A DNA stretch of 64,000 nt from assembly GCF_009933175.1 (NCBI RefSeq), contig NZ_MAEJ01000001.1:208238-272237 (forward strand). Reading direction: 5' to 3'. Below, piece by piece: positions 36,989 to 47,682 of the stretch (within the stretch, counting starts at the first letter, position 1; every line of letters starts with the position of its first letter). A program made the position numbers and the translations under genes. This DNA is from Candidatus Enterococcus huntleyi (GTDB taxonomy: Bacteria > Bacillota > Bacilli > Lactobacillales > Enterococcaceae). Below the pieces are notes generated by a model. The model saw nothing but the letters and a program-made list of their open reading frames with translations. It searched no databases and was not told the DNA's origin.

Positions 36989-37908
36989 CTTTGGCGTACA
37001 ATAAAATAACTAGTAGATGGGCCTGGGGAAATTTTTGCAGCTGTTTTTTAAGTCTTCTTATTTGTCTGAGAAGCCAGAATGAGTACTTTTCCCACTTGTG
37101 GCTAGTTGCGGTGTTTTTGAACAGTTCGACTGAGTGTCAAAAAACAAGAACCCCTAAGTTAGTGCGTTTTGCTCTTAAAACCATCTTTTTCAGCCTATTT
37201 TTCCTTTGAAAGATGCGCAACTAGCCACAAGTGGCCAAAAAACAGACATTTTCCATCCATTAAATAGATGGGCTGAAATTTATAAAAGTTTAGAAGTCCT
37301 ATAAGAATAGGATTCTATTGATGACTTTTATGGAAACTATCTGAAATTAAGCTACTATTCACCTTTGTCCCCTCATTTTTCATCTGGAAAATAGAAATTT
37401 GAGCATTTTTTTCATTGATAGCAATTAATGATAGTTTGAGTATTTTACTGCATTAACTAGCGGTTTTCGTTAACAAGTGAAGATTTTACTCGACTTTCTC
37501 TTAAATAGAATCACAACTAGCCACAAGTGAGTCAAGAAAACGATAATTTCTTCCATTTATTCTTTTTAAAAGGCCAGAGTGGAAATCATAGAATAACATG
37601 AATATGCGATTTGGCTTGCGAATGTATCTAGTCTATCTGAGGATTTGCTCTTTTTTTGAGTAAGTTTTTTAGAAAGCTGATTTTGATTTTGCTAAAATCA
37701 TGAATCTATTAGCTATGCTTCCAAGGCATACATGCCCAGTGCAATGAGTATTGGACGGAGATAATGGGAGACGATAGCATAGAAACTAACAAATTGCGTG
37801 TTCTTTTTGTAGGTGGCTTATTTAATAGAGGAAAGAACAGACAGAATAAAATGAAAGAGTTCTCTAGTTAGCAACCACTGGTAACTAAAGAACAGGTAGG
37901 AGTCTGAT
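36989..37908. other. Long intergenic region with a repeated 16-19 base motif
   Basis: No supported gene is seen; a 72-codon frame (36991-37209) has no ribosome binding site and crosses a repeat copy. The region contains three copies of CACTTGTGGCTAGTTG or its complement and a hairpin TAGAA-N1-TCCTAT/ATAGGA-N1-TTCTA near 37292-37317. Confidence 0.55.
37092..37530. repeat. Three copies of a short intergenic repeat
   Basis: CCACTTGTGGCTAGTTGCG (37092-37110) recurs as an exact inverted copy at 37216-37234 and, with 16 core bases kept, again inverted at about 37514-37529. The core contains the small palindrome CCACTTGTGG. Flanking sequences differ. Confidence 0.75.
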
Positions 37909-39084
37909 ATGAAGTTTTTTTCGACAAAATTAATTGCGCTATTATCCGTTGCCTTGATTGTTAATTCTGCACCCGCTGTTTCTGCGAATATTCCAGCGAT
38001 TGCCGCTGATTTTCCGGGGATATCGCCAGTATATGTCAATCTATTAACGACAATTCCGTCCTTGTTCCTAGTCGTAGGCGTATTTGTGACGACGATTGTC
38101 GAACGCAAATTAGGTCAAAGAGGGACGATTCTATTTGGATTACTGATTGTGTCAGTATTCGGTACGTTGCCAGCTTGGCAGCATCAAAATTTTTGGCTGA
38201 TTGTTGCTTCGCGTTGTCTTCTGGGTTTTGGCATTGGTTTATTTAATCGTCTATTGATTCAAATGATTAGTCAGCTATTTCAAAGTGATCAAACGAAAAA
38301 GGCCAAAGCTTTGGGCTTAGAAAGTGCTTGTGAGGGATTAGGCGGTATTTTTATGACGCTTGCGGTTGGGCAATTGCTAAAAATAAATTGGACTTATTCA
38401 TTCTGGGTCTATGGTGCAGCCTTATTTAGCTTATTTTGTGTCTTGCTATTTATTCCGAAGCAGCAGAATCAAGCGGATAAGAATAGTGCATCTGTGCAAG
38501 TAACTCCAATCTCCTTTACTCGGAAAAGAAAAACGCTTCTCTTGGGATTTATTTTGTTTTGGATTGTCCTTTTATTTATTAATTACAACCTGCAGATTAC
38601 TCCTTTATTAATTGAACAGGGAATTGGCGATGCGACCGCTGGAAGCTACATGATCGCTGCGATTGCCACTGGTGCTTTTATTGCTGGAAATTTATTTGGG
38701 TTTACCTTTGGTCGATTGAATCGTTGGCTTTTGCCATTGGCCGCAGCTTTGGCTGGATTAAGTATTTTGGGTAGTTGTTTTTCAACGTCGCTGCCGACTA
38801 GTCTGGCTTGTTCATTTATTCTTGGCTTTGCTTTTCGTAATATTATGCCGTATTTCATGCATATCTTTACGAGTGGTGGGGAAGCGGTGGCTAAATTTGG
38901 AGCGACTGTCGTGCTGTTGGCGTATAACTTAGGTGCGACTGCTGCGCCGTATGCTTCTCGGATGATTTCTTCAATCAGTGGCAGCTTGGCAGCGGAAACT
39001 CAATTACTGATTACCGGCAGTCTACTCTGTAGTTTGGCGTTACTAACGTTAGTGTTAAGTTATTTTATGAAGCCGATAGAGTGA
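37909..39084 (+). CDS. MFS transporter
   Basis: This 391-residue protein with about twelve spans begins with a hydrophobic helix (LIALLSVALIVNSAPAVSANI) and has the short motif VERKLGQRG after span 2. It resembles drug or sugar-efflux-type MFS members (DHA1-like), but the substrate is unknown. AGGTAGGAG precedes the ATG. It is followed after 181 bases by an RpiR regulator in the same direction, so the two may or may not be linked. Confidence 0.83.
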   Translation: MKFFSTKLIALLSVALIVNSAPAVSANIPAIAADFPGISPVYVNLLTTIPSLFLVVGVFVTTIVERKLGQRGTILFGLLIVSVFGTLPAWQHQNFWLIVASRCLLGFGIGLFNRLLIQMISQLFQSDQTKKAKALGLESACEGLGGIFMTLAVGQLLKINWTYSFWVYGAALFSLFCVLLFIPKQQNQADKNSASVQVTPISFTRKRKTLLLGFILFWIVLLFINYNLQITPLLIEQGIGDATAGSYMIAAIATGAFIAGNLFGFTFGRLNRWLLPLAAALAGLSILGSCFSTSLPTSLACSFILGFAFRNIMPYFMHIFTSGGEAVAKFGATVVLLAYNLGATAAPYASRMISSISGSLAAETQLLITGSLLCSLALLTLVLSYFMKPIE

Positions 39085-39265
39085 AGTGAACGATTTAATT
39101 TTGACTGTTTGATTGTCGAGTACTAAGTAACGAATGATTTTATTGAAGAACAGAACTTACTATGAGTAGGATATAGGAATGAGTAATTTTTATAAATCAT
39201 AACTAATCAGAACTGAGTGAGGATGCTCAATAATCAGTCGCGATAGGTAAATAGGAGGGAAAACG

Positions 39266-40156
39266 ATGTATCTTTTTCAGAGAATTGAAGAGGCTGTGTT
39301 TAAACAGTATGATGCGAGGCGTACGATTGGGGAATTTATTTTGGCTAATCGAGAGAAGCTTTCTGAGTATAGTATGGAAGAGGTGGCTAAGCTGACCCAT
39401 ACGTCTAAGCCGACACTGGTTCGTTTTGCGCAATATTTTGAGTATTCTGGCTGGAAGGAATTTATCTATGCGTTTACCCACGAGGTGGCGCAATTTGATG
39501 CGAATCACTTTGATATAGATAGTAATATTCCTTTTGCCAGTCAATCGGATACGTTGGAGATTATCGAAAATATTGCCAATTTGCGCATGCAAACAATTAA
39601 AGAAACAGCTAGTTTGATGTCGGTGTCAGATATTAATCGCGCGGCTACCCTGATTAACGAAGCGGAGTCTGTCATTATTTATGGCAGAAGTCCCAATTCT
39701 TATTTCGGTGAAGCGTTTAAACGAAATCTTAATACCCTTCATAAAAAAGCCTTTGTGGCAGATAGTAATGAATCAGGGCTAATATCTAATACGCTAACCT
39801 CTAAGGATTGTGCGATTATTATTTCTTATTCAGGCAATAATTCAGATACCTATCCGATGAAAAATGTGAAGTTTTTATTGAATCGTAAGGTGCCGATTAT
39901 TAGTATTACCAGTGGTGGCGAGAATTATCTACGCGATTATTCGACGTTGGTTTTGAATATTTCTAGTCGGGAGAAGCTGTATTCAAAAATCGCTAATTTT
40001 TCGACTGAGGAGTCCATTCAGTTCATTCTAAACGTGCTCTATTCGAAAATATTCTCGTTGAATTATGAAGAAAACATGCGAATAAAAATTGAAGGGTCTC
40101 GTCGTTTGGAAAGTCAAAGAAAAACAACTTTTAAAGATATATCGGAAGATTTATAA
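39266..40156 (+). CDS. RpiR-family regulator (HTH + SIS)
   Basis: This 296-residue regulator has an N-terminal RpiR helix-turn-helix (about residues 1-75, EVAKLTHTSKPTLVRFAQYF) and a SIS sugar-phosphate-binding domain (about 110-250, with VIIYGRSPNSYFG and AIIISYSGNNSDT). RpiR regulators sense phosphorylated sugars. It lies 192 bases before the beta-glucoside PTS gene and probably controls it and the 6-phospho-beta-glucosidase. TAGGAGGGAAA precedes the ATG. Confidence 0.9.
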   Translation: MYLFQRIEEAVFKQYDARRTIGEFILANREKLSEYSMEEVAKLTHTSKPTLVRFAQYFEYSGWKEFIYAFTHEVAQFDANHFDIDSNIPFASQSDTLEIIENIANLRMQTIKETASLMSVSDINRAATLINEAESVIIYGRSPNSYFGEAFKRNLNTLHKKAFVADSNESGLISNTLTSKDCAIIISYSGNNSDTYPMKNVKFLLNRKVPIISITSGGENYLRDYSTLVLNISSREKLYSKIANFSTEESIQFILNVLYSKIFSLNYEENMRIKIEGSRRLESQRKTTFKDISEDL

Positions 40157-40233
40157 AAAATGTGAAATACATTTCATGAAAAATAGTCACTAAAAAATTA
40201 ATCTGGAATCTGTTTCACCTTTGCTTAGAAGTA

Positions 40234-40249
40234 TTGGAAACGCTATCTG
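40234..40249 (+). promoter_or_regulatory. cre-like site upstream of the beta-glucoside PTS gene
   Basis: TTGGAAACGCTATCTG fits the cre consensus except for its last two positions. It lies 100 bases before the EIIBCA start. Confidence 0.5.
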
Positions 40250-40348
40250 TTCATGATAAGTTACAGACAGGCGAGGTTGAAAGAAGCGGACAGCCTTTCT
40301 AACAGCCGCAAATTTCGTATGAAAAGTAGACAGATAGGAGTGGAAAAT

Positions 40349-42301
40349 ATGAGTAAGAAGTATCAACAGTTAGCGCAAGAGATTGTTGCCCAGCTTGGTG
40401 GGAAGGAAAATATCACCGAGGCGTATCATTGTCAAACGCGTTTACGGTTTAAATTGGCGGATGGTTCAAAACTGAATCAAGAAAAATTAGAAGCGTTAGA
40501 TGGTGTGGCTAAATACATAGATAACGCTGGCGTACATCAAGTGGTGATTGGCACGCATGTGAAAGAGGTTTTTGAAGAGGTAGAGCCGCTTGTCGACGTC
40601 AACAAAGCTAGCAAGGATGGAAATAATAATCAAGGGGACCAAGAAAAGAAAAGTCCTGTGACAGCGGTGATTGATTTTGTTTCTGGCGTCTTTCAGCCAG
40701 TGATTCCAGCCTTATCTGGTGCTGGAATGGTCAAGGCTGTCTTGGCCTTGTTGGTTGTTTTTAAAGTAGTAACGACAGATTCACAAACGTATTATATGTT
40801 GAACTTATTTGCCGATGGCGTCTTCTTTTTCTTACCTATGATTTTGGCGTTTACCGTCGCTCAAAAATTGAAAAGCAATCCGATTTTAGCAGTATCAGTT
40901 GCTGCGATGATGATGCATCCCAACTGGGGCGCTTTGGTAACAGCCGGCGAGCCAGTGCAATTCTTTGGTGTGCTGCCATTCACTTTAGCGACCTACACAG
41001 GCTCAGTGATTCCGATTTTATTGATTGTTTTTTGCCAATCTTACATTGAAAAGTTTTTAGGCAAAGTGATTCCTAAATCGGTGGAATTAGTTTTTGTACC
41101 GATGCTGACTTTCCTGATTATGGGTACACTGGCCTTTTCAATCTTAGGGCCGATTGGTTCGATTTTAGGCGGCTATCTAGCAACCTTCTTCACCTTCTTA
41201 AGTGTCAATGCTAGCTGGGTTCCGGCTGTTCTGATTGGTGGATTGTTACCAGTCATGGTGATGTTCGGCTTGCACAATGGCGTGGCGCCACTGGGTGTGA
41301 TGCAAATGGCCGAGTTGGGTTATGATAGTATCTTCGGTCCAGGCGCGTTGGTTTCAAATATTGCACAAGCAACGGCTTCAGCTGTGGTCGCTTTACGGAC
41401 GAAGGATAAAAAGTTGAAGCAAGTCGCTATTTCTGGTTCAATCACAGCCTACATGGGGATTACTGAGCCAACCTTATATGGGGTAAATTCACCGAAAAAA
41501 TATCCTTTAGTTGCGGCGATGATTGGTGGCGCGTCCGGTGGTTTATACGCCGGTCTGACAAATACGCACCGGTTTGCCACAGGATCTTCCGGCTTACCAG
41601 CGGTCTTACTTTATATTGGGGACGACACGATGCGCTTTTTCTGGAACATCATTATTGCTCTAATCATTTCAGCAGCCGTGACGGCCGTCTTGACGTATGT
41701 ATTGAGCTTTAAATTTGAAAAAGAAGCGACTGAGTTAAATGAAGTAGCATCCTTCTCAGGAATTGATGCGGCTCCTACAATTGATTCATCAAACGGTCTC
41801 AGCGAATCAGTAGTGTCTGCTGCTGAAATTGGTGAAATTAAAGTCGAAAATAGTCGCATGAGTAGTCCGATTCCTGGCACAGTGATTCCTTTGAGCGAAG
41901 TGAAGGATGAAGCATTTGCCTCGGAAGCGTTAGGAAAAGGTTTTGCAATTGAACCGTCTGAAGGAAAAGTATTTGCTCCCTTTGATGGACAAGTGGCGGC
42001 GCTTTTCCCAACAAAACACGCGATTGGTTTGGTATCAGAGACTGGCGTAGAATTACTGATTCATGTTGGCTTAAATACAGTTGAATTGAACGGTACCTAT
42101 TTTGATGCGTTAGTTGAAACAGGCGCACGAGTAACAAAAGGTCAGCTATTACTCACCTTTGATATTGAGAAAATTCAAGCAGCTGGGTATTCGACACAAG
42201 TGCCAGTTGTGGTGACCAATACGGCTAATTACCAGACGATTGAAGCCATTGTCCAAGGCCCGATTCAAAATAATCAAGCAGTCTTAGCGATTAACGGATA
42301 G
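40349..42301 (+). CDS. bglP: Beta-glucoside-specific PTS enzyme EIIBCA
   Basis: This 650-residue permease imports and phosphorylates beta-glucosides. Domain order is EIIB (about 1-90, phosphorylated Cys28 in AYHCQTRLRF), EIIC (about 100-460, some ten spans) and EIIA (about 500-650, phosphorylated His572 in LLIHVGLNTVEL), the layout of BglF/BglP. The ATG at 40349 follows TAGGAGTGG and gives the conserved start; an ATG 32 codons upstream does not. It is followed ten bases later by a 6-phospho-beta-glucosidase. I see no antiterminator hairpin, and an RpiR gene stands where a BglG gene would often be. Sucrose or trehalose EIIBCA are related, but the neighbour supports beta-glucosides. Confidence 0.9.
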   Translation: MSKKYQQLAQEIVAQLGGKENITEAYHCQTRLRFKLADGSKLNQEKLEALDGVAKYIDNAGVHQVVIGTHVKEVFEEVEPLVDVNKASKDGNNNQGDQEKKSPVTAVIDFVSGVFQPVIPALSGAGMVKAVLALLVVFKVVTTDSQTYYMLNLFADGVFFFLPMILAFTVAQKLKSNPILAVSVAAMMMHPNWGALVTAGEPVQFFGVLPFTLATYTGSVIPILLIVFCQSYIEKFLGKVIPKSVELVFVPMLTFLIMGTLAFSILGPIGSILGGYLATFFTFLSVNASWVPAVLIGGLLPVMVMFGLHNGVAPLGVMQMAELGYDSIFGPGALVSNIAQATASAVVALRTKDKKLKQVAISGSITAYMGITEPTLYGVNSPKKYPLVAAMIGGASGGLYAGLTNTHRFATGSSGLPAVLLYIGDDTMRFFWNIIIALIISAAVTAVLTYVLSFKFEKEATELNEVASFSGIDAAPTIDSSNGLSESVVSAAEIGEIKVENSRMSSPIPGTVIPLSEVKDEAFASEALGKGFAIEPSEGKVFAPFDGQVAALFPTKHAIGLVSETGVELLIHVGLNTVELNGTYFDALVETGARVTKGQLLLTFDIEKIQAAGYSTQVPVVVTNTANYQTIEAIVQGPIQNNQAVLAING

Positions 42302-42311
42302 GAGCGTGTGA

Positions 42312-43739
<1,428 letters not shown>

Positions 43740-43805
43740 AGAGATTTGTTTTGGTTGAATTGATTGAAATTAATGATAAACCAAATGCCTAACGATTAAT
43801 AATAT

Positions 43806-43853
43806 AAAAATGAACGGCTCTCTGCTCAATCAGCAGTTAGCCGTTCATTTTTT
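43806..43853 (+). terminator. Terminator between converging genes
   Basis: AAAAATGAACGGCT pairs perfectly with AGCCGTTCATTTTT, with inner CTGCT/AGCAG-type pairing. It serves the PTS operon and, read in reverse, can serve the leftward permease gene. Confidence 0.88.
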
Positions 43854-43917
43854 ATGTTTTTGATTCTACGTTTTTTGTTTATACTTCACAATCTGGCGTA
43901 CGATTTGCTCTTCACCT

Positions 43918-45399
43918 TCAGCTTCTAGTCTTATACTCAAAGCGTGTGTAGAGCGCGTAAGCGAAGCTGGCAAAGAGTAATGGGCCTGTGATGAGTGAGG
44001 CTAGGTTGGCGTAATTACCTAATTTTAGTGGCTCATAGAGTTGAAAGCTGATAGCGATAAAAATACAGGCGCAGACACTGAGTGATAAGAGCTGGTTCAC
44101 TTTCTGATTTTGGATGAAGAGTGCGTGTTGTGGCACGATTTTTTTCTTCAAAAAGAAAGGGAAACTGATCGCTACGATAAAGTATGGTAAGGCGCGTGAA
44201 ATATTGGTCATGTAGGTTAGTTGATTGAATAAATTCCCTACAAAGTGATTATTTACAGAGAGTGCAAGGATGCAAAGAGCTACGATTACTGCTTGCAAAT
44301 AAAGCGCGCGGATTGGCATCTTTTGTGGATTACTACGTAATAGTTTTGGTGACCAAATTTCTTTTGGTGTGCCTTTAATTAGACTTTTCAATGGCCCGTA
44401 ACTAATCGAAGAGAGTAAGCCGAGATAGGCTGCCATCAAGGTGAAGGCTGTATACCGGACAAAAATTTGTTGTAAGAGTGCGCTTGTAGCGGCCGAAAAA
44501 TGAAATGTTTGGGCTAGGTTAGCGGCCAAATTTTCCATTAATTGATACATCAGATTTCCCAGATGAATGTGTTTGGATTCTCTCAGCAGGGTTAAATCAT
44601 TGGCGCCGCTCCACAAAATGATGCCTAGACAATAGAGTGCAACAATTACTCCAGCGCTTAAAATTAGGGCTCTGGGGTATTTCTTTTGACTGTCGCTAGT
44701 TTTATCTGAGAGGCTGGCAACGGTGTCGAGTCCGCCGAAAGCTGTGATGGAAAAAATGAAAAAGGGCAGCTGTGAGGCGAATTGATTGGTAGTGCCTTGA
44801 AAGAAACTAACTGCTTGAAAACTTTTACCAATATTTGGCCAAAATTGATCCGCGTGTTGCATAATTAGCGCGAGGTTGCTGACTAATGACAGGCAAAGGA
44901 GACCGAGCATGGCGAAGCTACTTAATTTTAGAAAAGTCACGATGGCTGGAAACCCACGACTGATTAGCCAATGAATGAGAAAGACTAGACTGATGGCGAC
45001 AGCGGCTAAAATCACGTTCGTCGGCAGAGAAAACCAGGTGTCAGCTTTGGTTAAATCTTCACCAAAAAAAAGAATCGATAGCGGAATGGTTAATTTCATA
45101 AAGAGGCTGACCATCCAAGTGAAGTAGCTGCAATACCACAAGAAAACCGTGATAAAGGCGACTTTTGGCGAGAGGGAATCCTTCAGCCAGTCGTAAAGCG
45201 TACCTGATTTGTGGGCATATTTTTTAGTATATTGAGCAACGATTAAGGCATAAGGAATAAAGTAAAATAGGGCACTGACTAAAAACCATGGGAGTGCTTT
45301 AACCCCCATCATAAAGTAGGCTGTCGCCATACTTGAAAAGGAATAAACAGTGGTTGTAATGATTAAAATTAGGGAAGATACCGATAGATTCTTAGACAT
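43918..45399 (-). CDS. APC-family amino-acid permease (YjeM-like)
   Basis: This is a 493-residue amino-acid/polyamine/organocation superfamily protein with about twelve spans. Its first part (SSLILIITTTVYSFSSMA, then ALPWFLVSALFYFIPYALI) resembles the E. coli YjeM group, close to glutamate:GABA antiporters. The substrate is unknown. The ATG at 45399 lies ten bases after GGAGGG on the minus strand; the TTG at 45417 would overlap that site. It is divergent from nreA, with about 120 bases between the starts. Confidence 0.85.
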   Translation of the reverse strand: MSKNLSVSSLILIITTTVYSFSSMATAYFMMGVKALPWFLVSALFYFIPYALIVAQYTKKYAHKSGTLYDWLKDSLSPKVAFITVFLWYCSYFTWMVSLFMKLTIPLSILFFGEDLTKADTWFSLPTNVILAAVAISLVFLIHWLISRGFPAIVTFLKLSSFAMLGLLCLSLVSNLALIMQHADQFWPNIGKSFQAVSFFQGTTNQFASQLPFFIFSITAFGGLDTVASLSDKTSDSQKKYPRALILSAGVIVALYCLGIILWSGANDLTLLRESKHIHLGNLMYQLMENLAANLAQTFHFSAATSALLQQIFVRYTAFTLMAAYLGLLSSISYGPLKSLIKGTPKEIWSPKLLRSNPQKMPIRALYLQAVIVALCILALSVNNHFVGNLFNQLTYMTNISRALPYFIVAISFPFFLKKKIVPQHALFIQNQKVNQLLSLSVCACIFIAISFQLYEPLKLGNYANLASLITGPLLFASFAYALYTRFEYKTRS

Positions 45400-45519
45400 A
45401 AAATGCAGTCCCTCCAAGGAAGTTATGGTATTATATTAGTGAGTTTTCTAACAAAGTTCAATCGGATCTGCGAAAGTTTTGGTTGAAAGAACAGAATATA
45501 GGGAATTGGAGTAGTGAAA

Positions 45520-45948
45520 ATGGGAGACATCCAAGCGTTAATTGAAGAGAAACTGAAAGACTGGCAAGTGGATTTTGTCGGACTTGCTGAAAATGTTGCT
45601 CCACCCGAGGCGCCAAAAGAAATTCATTGGCTGTATGTTGCTGGCAATCAGAGTCAGGCCTATAAAAATATTCGTTTGCAGGTTGGCCGTGGGATTGCTG
45701 GATTGGTTTGGAAAACAGCGCGACCGCAAATGGATCGCGATATCATGAACGACGTGGCGAAAAGGCTGGAATACCCAATTGCTCGCACAGAGAAATTAGC
45801 GAATGTTTATGCTGTTCCTGTAATGTCTAAACATGACGTGATTGGCGTCTTATTGACGGGCTACCGGAGCGACTGCACAGCGTTCGATATCGAAGCGATT
45901 GGTCGAGCAGCAGAAGAGTTGGCTTCATTACTCCAAGGAGATGAGTGA
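45520..45948 (+). CDS. nreA: NreA-like GAF-domain nitrate sensor
   Basis: This is a 142-residue single GAF-domain protein. In staphylococci NreA binds nitrate and restrains the NreB kinase, so that NreABC sense nitrate and oxygen together. The C-terminal part (VYAVPVMSKHDVIGVLLTGYRSDCTAFD) is typical. The ATG at 45520 lies eight bases after GGAG; a GTG two codons upstream is the alternative. It stands directly before the kinase and response regulator genes and ahead of nitrite reductase genes, so the assignment is strong. Confidence 0.86.
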   Translation: MGDIQALIEEKLKDWQVDFVGLAENVAPPEAPKEIHWLYVAGNQSQAYKNIRLQVGRGIAGLVWKTARPQMDRDIMNDVAKRLEYPIARTEKLANVYAVPVMSKHDVIGVLLTGYRSDCTAFDIEAIGRAAEELASLLQGDE

Positions 45949-45952
45949 GAAC

Positions 45953-46933
45953 ATGCAAGAGGAACAAAATCTTTTCCGGCATATCCAAAAAGCATTGTGG
46001 CTGTTAACGACGGATTATCAGGTGATTTGTAAGACGAAGTTGGCAGAGGAATTGGAACAGGTGTATCCGTTTGATTTGAAGAAAATCGTGGAGATCAGTT
46101 TGGGCCAAGGCTGTGCCTTACATAGTACAAAAAAAGAGTGTCTGCAGTGTCCCCTGGAGGAAACCATCTCGGCGGCTGGCTTTCCATTCAAGAGTTTGAC
46201 GAAAGAATCGGAATTAGCAGAGTTTTGGGGGCGAGTTGATTTTTCAGAGGATCAGCTGATGTTACAAATTGAACCGGTGGCTGAGGAATTGCCTGGTGCT
46301 GCGGATCATTCAGTTTTTGATTATCTGAATGGTGTGCGAGAGATGGAACGCAAAAAAATCGCTCAGGATTTACATGATGGGATTGCTCAGAGTGTCTATA
46401 GTTTAATGTTGGAAACGCGCGGCTTGAAATGGATTGAAAAAGGGACGCAGGCTGAGAAATTACAAGAAATCGATCGGCATTTTTCAGAAGTCTTAACGGA
46501 AATTAAAAATTTAGCTGGGGAATTACGGCCGATGTCGCTGGATGAATTCGGCTTGGTGCCAGCTCTGGAACAATTTATCAAGCGAACGATTGAGATGACA
46601 GGCTTTGAGATTGATTTTCTGGTAACGGGGTGCGAACAGCCTTTAGTAGAAGCGGCGCGCACGGCGGTTTATCGGATTATCCAAGAAGCGATTGCCAATG
46701 CGATGAAGTATTCTGGGGAGAACCAAGCCAGCATTTTGTTGGATTTTAAAGAGGATACGCTAGCTGTGACCGTTGAGGATGCGGGACAGGGCTTTAATTT
46801 GGCAAAAGAAGAGCGCGGCTTTGGCTTACTCAACATGAAAGAACGAGCGCACGCGGTTTCTGGTGAGCTGACTATTGAGTCTGAACCAGCAAAAGGCACC
46901 AAAGTTTTCTTCACGATACCAGTAAGGGAGTGA
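45953..46933 (+). CDS. nreB: NreB-like oxygen-sensing histidine kinase
   Basis: This is a 326-residue cytosolic kinase. The N-terminal sensor region (about 1-115) carries Cys26, Cys54, Cys63 and Cys66; staphylococcal NreB holds an oxygen-labile iron-sulfur cluster on four cysteines, though with different spacing. A HisKA_3 domain follows (phospho-acceptor His141 in AQDLHDGIAQSVYSL) and then an ATPase domain (VEDAGQGFNL, GFGLLNMKERA). The ATG at 45953 lies 12 bases after AAGGAG; an ATG at 45941 abuts that site. It phosphorylates the regulator encoded seven bases downstream. Confidence 0.88.
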   Translation: MQEEQNLFRHIQKALWLLTTDYQVICKTKLAEELEQVYPFDLKKIVEISLGQGCALHSTKKECLQCPLEETISAAGFPFKSLTKESELAEFWGRVDFSEDQLMLQIEPVAEELPGAADHSVFDYLNGVREMERKKIAQDLHDGIAQSVYSLMLETRGLKWIEKGTQAEKLQEIDRHFSEVLTEIKNLAGELRPMSLDEFGLVPALEQFIKRTIEMTGFEIDFLVTGCEQPLVEAARTAVYRIIQEAIANAMKYSGENQASILLDFKEDTLAVTVEDAGQGFNLAKEERGFGLLNMKERAHAVSGELTIESEPAKGTKVFFTIPVRE

Positions 46934-46939
46934 GTTAAA

Positions 46940-47572
46940 ATGAACATTTTGATTGCTGATGATCACGCGATGGTCAGAAATGCGCTGGCTTTTTTCATTA
47001 ATGCCCAAGCCGACATGCAGGTCGTCGGAGATGCTGCGGATGGTCACGAGGTTTTCATGAAATTGGAGCGGCTGCCTGTCGATGTGGTGTTGATGGATAT
47101 CAGTATGCCACCTGGCGAAAATGGCCTTTTAACGACACAACGGGTCAAGGAATCGTATCCGCAAGTCAAGGTCATTATTTTGACGATGCATGATGAGGAA
47201 TCTTACGTGCGCAAATCGTTGAGTGCGCACGCGGATGGCTTTATTTTGAAGAATGCTAGTGATGATATTCTGATTGAGGGGATTCGTGCGGTCGCAAACG
47301 GGCAGCGTTATTATCACGGTTATACGGAAAAAGAGCTGAGTGAGATTGAGCTTTCCGAGGGTGATTCACTCTATGCGAGTCTGTCCAAACGGGAAAAGGA
47401 AATTTTGCCGCTGATTGCGCTAGGCTATAACAATAAGGAAATTTCCGAGCGGTTATTTATTTCAGTGAAGACCGTCGAAGCCCATAAGGCAAATATTCGA
47501 AAAAAATTGAATATCGAAGGCTATGCTGGGTTGCTGCGCTATAGTTTGAAACATCACTTGGTTGACTTCTAA
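46940..47572 (+). CDS. nreC: NreC-like NarL-family response regulator
   Basis: This 210-residue regulator has a receiver domain (about 1-120, Asp53 in VVLMDISMP as phosphorylation site) and a LuxR-type helix-turn-helix (about 147-205, LSKREKEILPLIALGYNNKE and VKTVEAHKANIRKKL). In staphylococci NreC activates nitrate and nitrite reductase genes under anaerobiosis. AGGGAGTGAG precedes the ATG. A palindrome that fits its expected site lies upstream of nirB at 49777. There is no clear terminator before sirB, so nreABC-sirB-sirC may be one transcript. Confidence 0.9.
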   Translation: MNILIADDHAMVRNALAFFINAQADMQVVGDAADGHEVFMKLERLPVDVVLMDISMPPGENGLLTTQRVKESYPQVKVIILTMHDEESYVRKSLSAHADGFILKNASDDILIEGIRAVANGQRYYHGYTEKELSEIELSEGDSLYASLSKREKEILPLIALGYNNKEISERLFISVKTVEAHKANIRKKLNIEGYAGLLRYSLKHHLVDF

Positions 47573-47682
47573 GAGGAATCAATAGAATGGAAGGTATAGC
47601 AGATTCGAAGGTACAAGAGGATCGAAGAGATAGGGAAAAAGATCCAAGGGAAATAAAAATTCAGATAAATAGGAGGAATAGG

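Noticed and set aside
36991-37209. 72-codon frame after sstT
   Set aside because: No ribosome binding site; it begins directly behind the terminator and crosses a copy of the short intergenic repeat.
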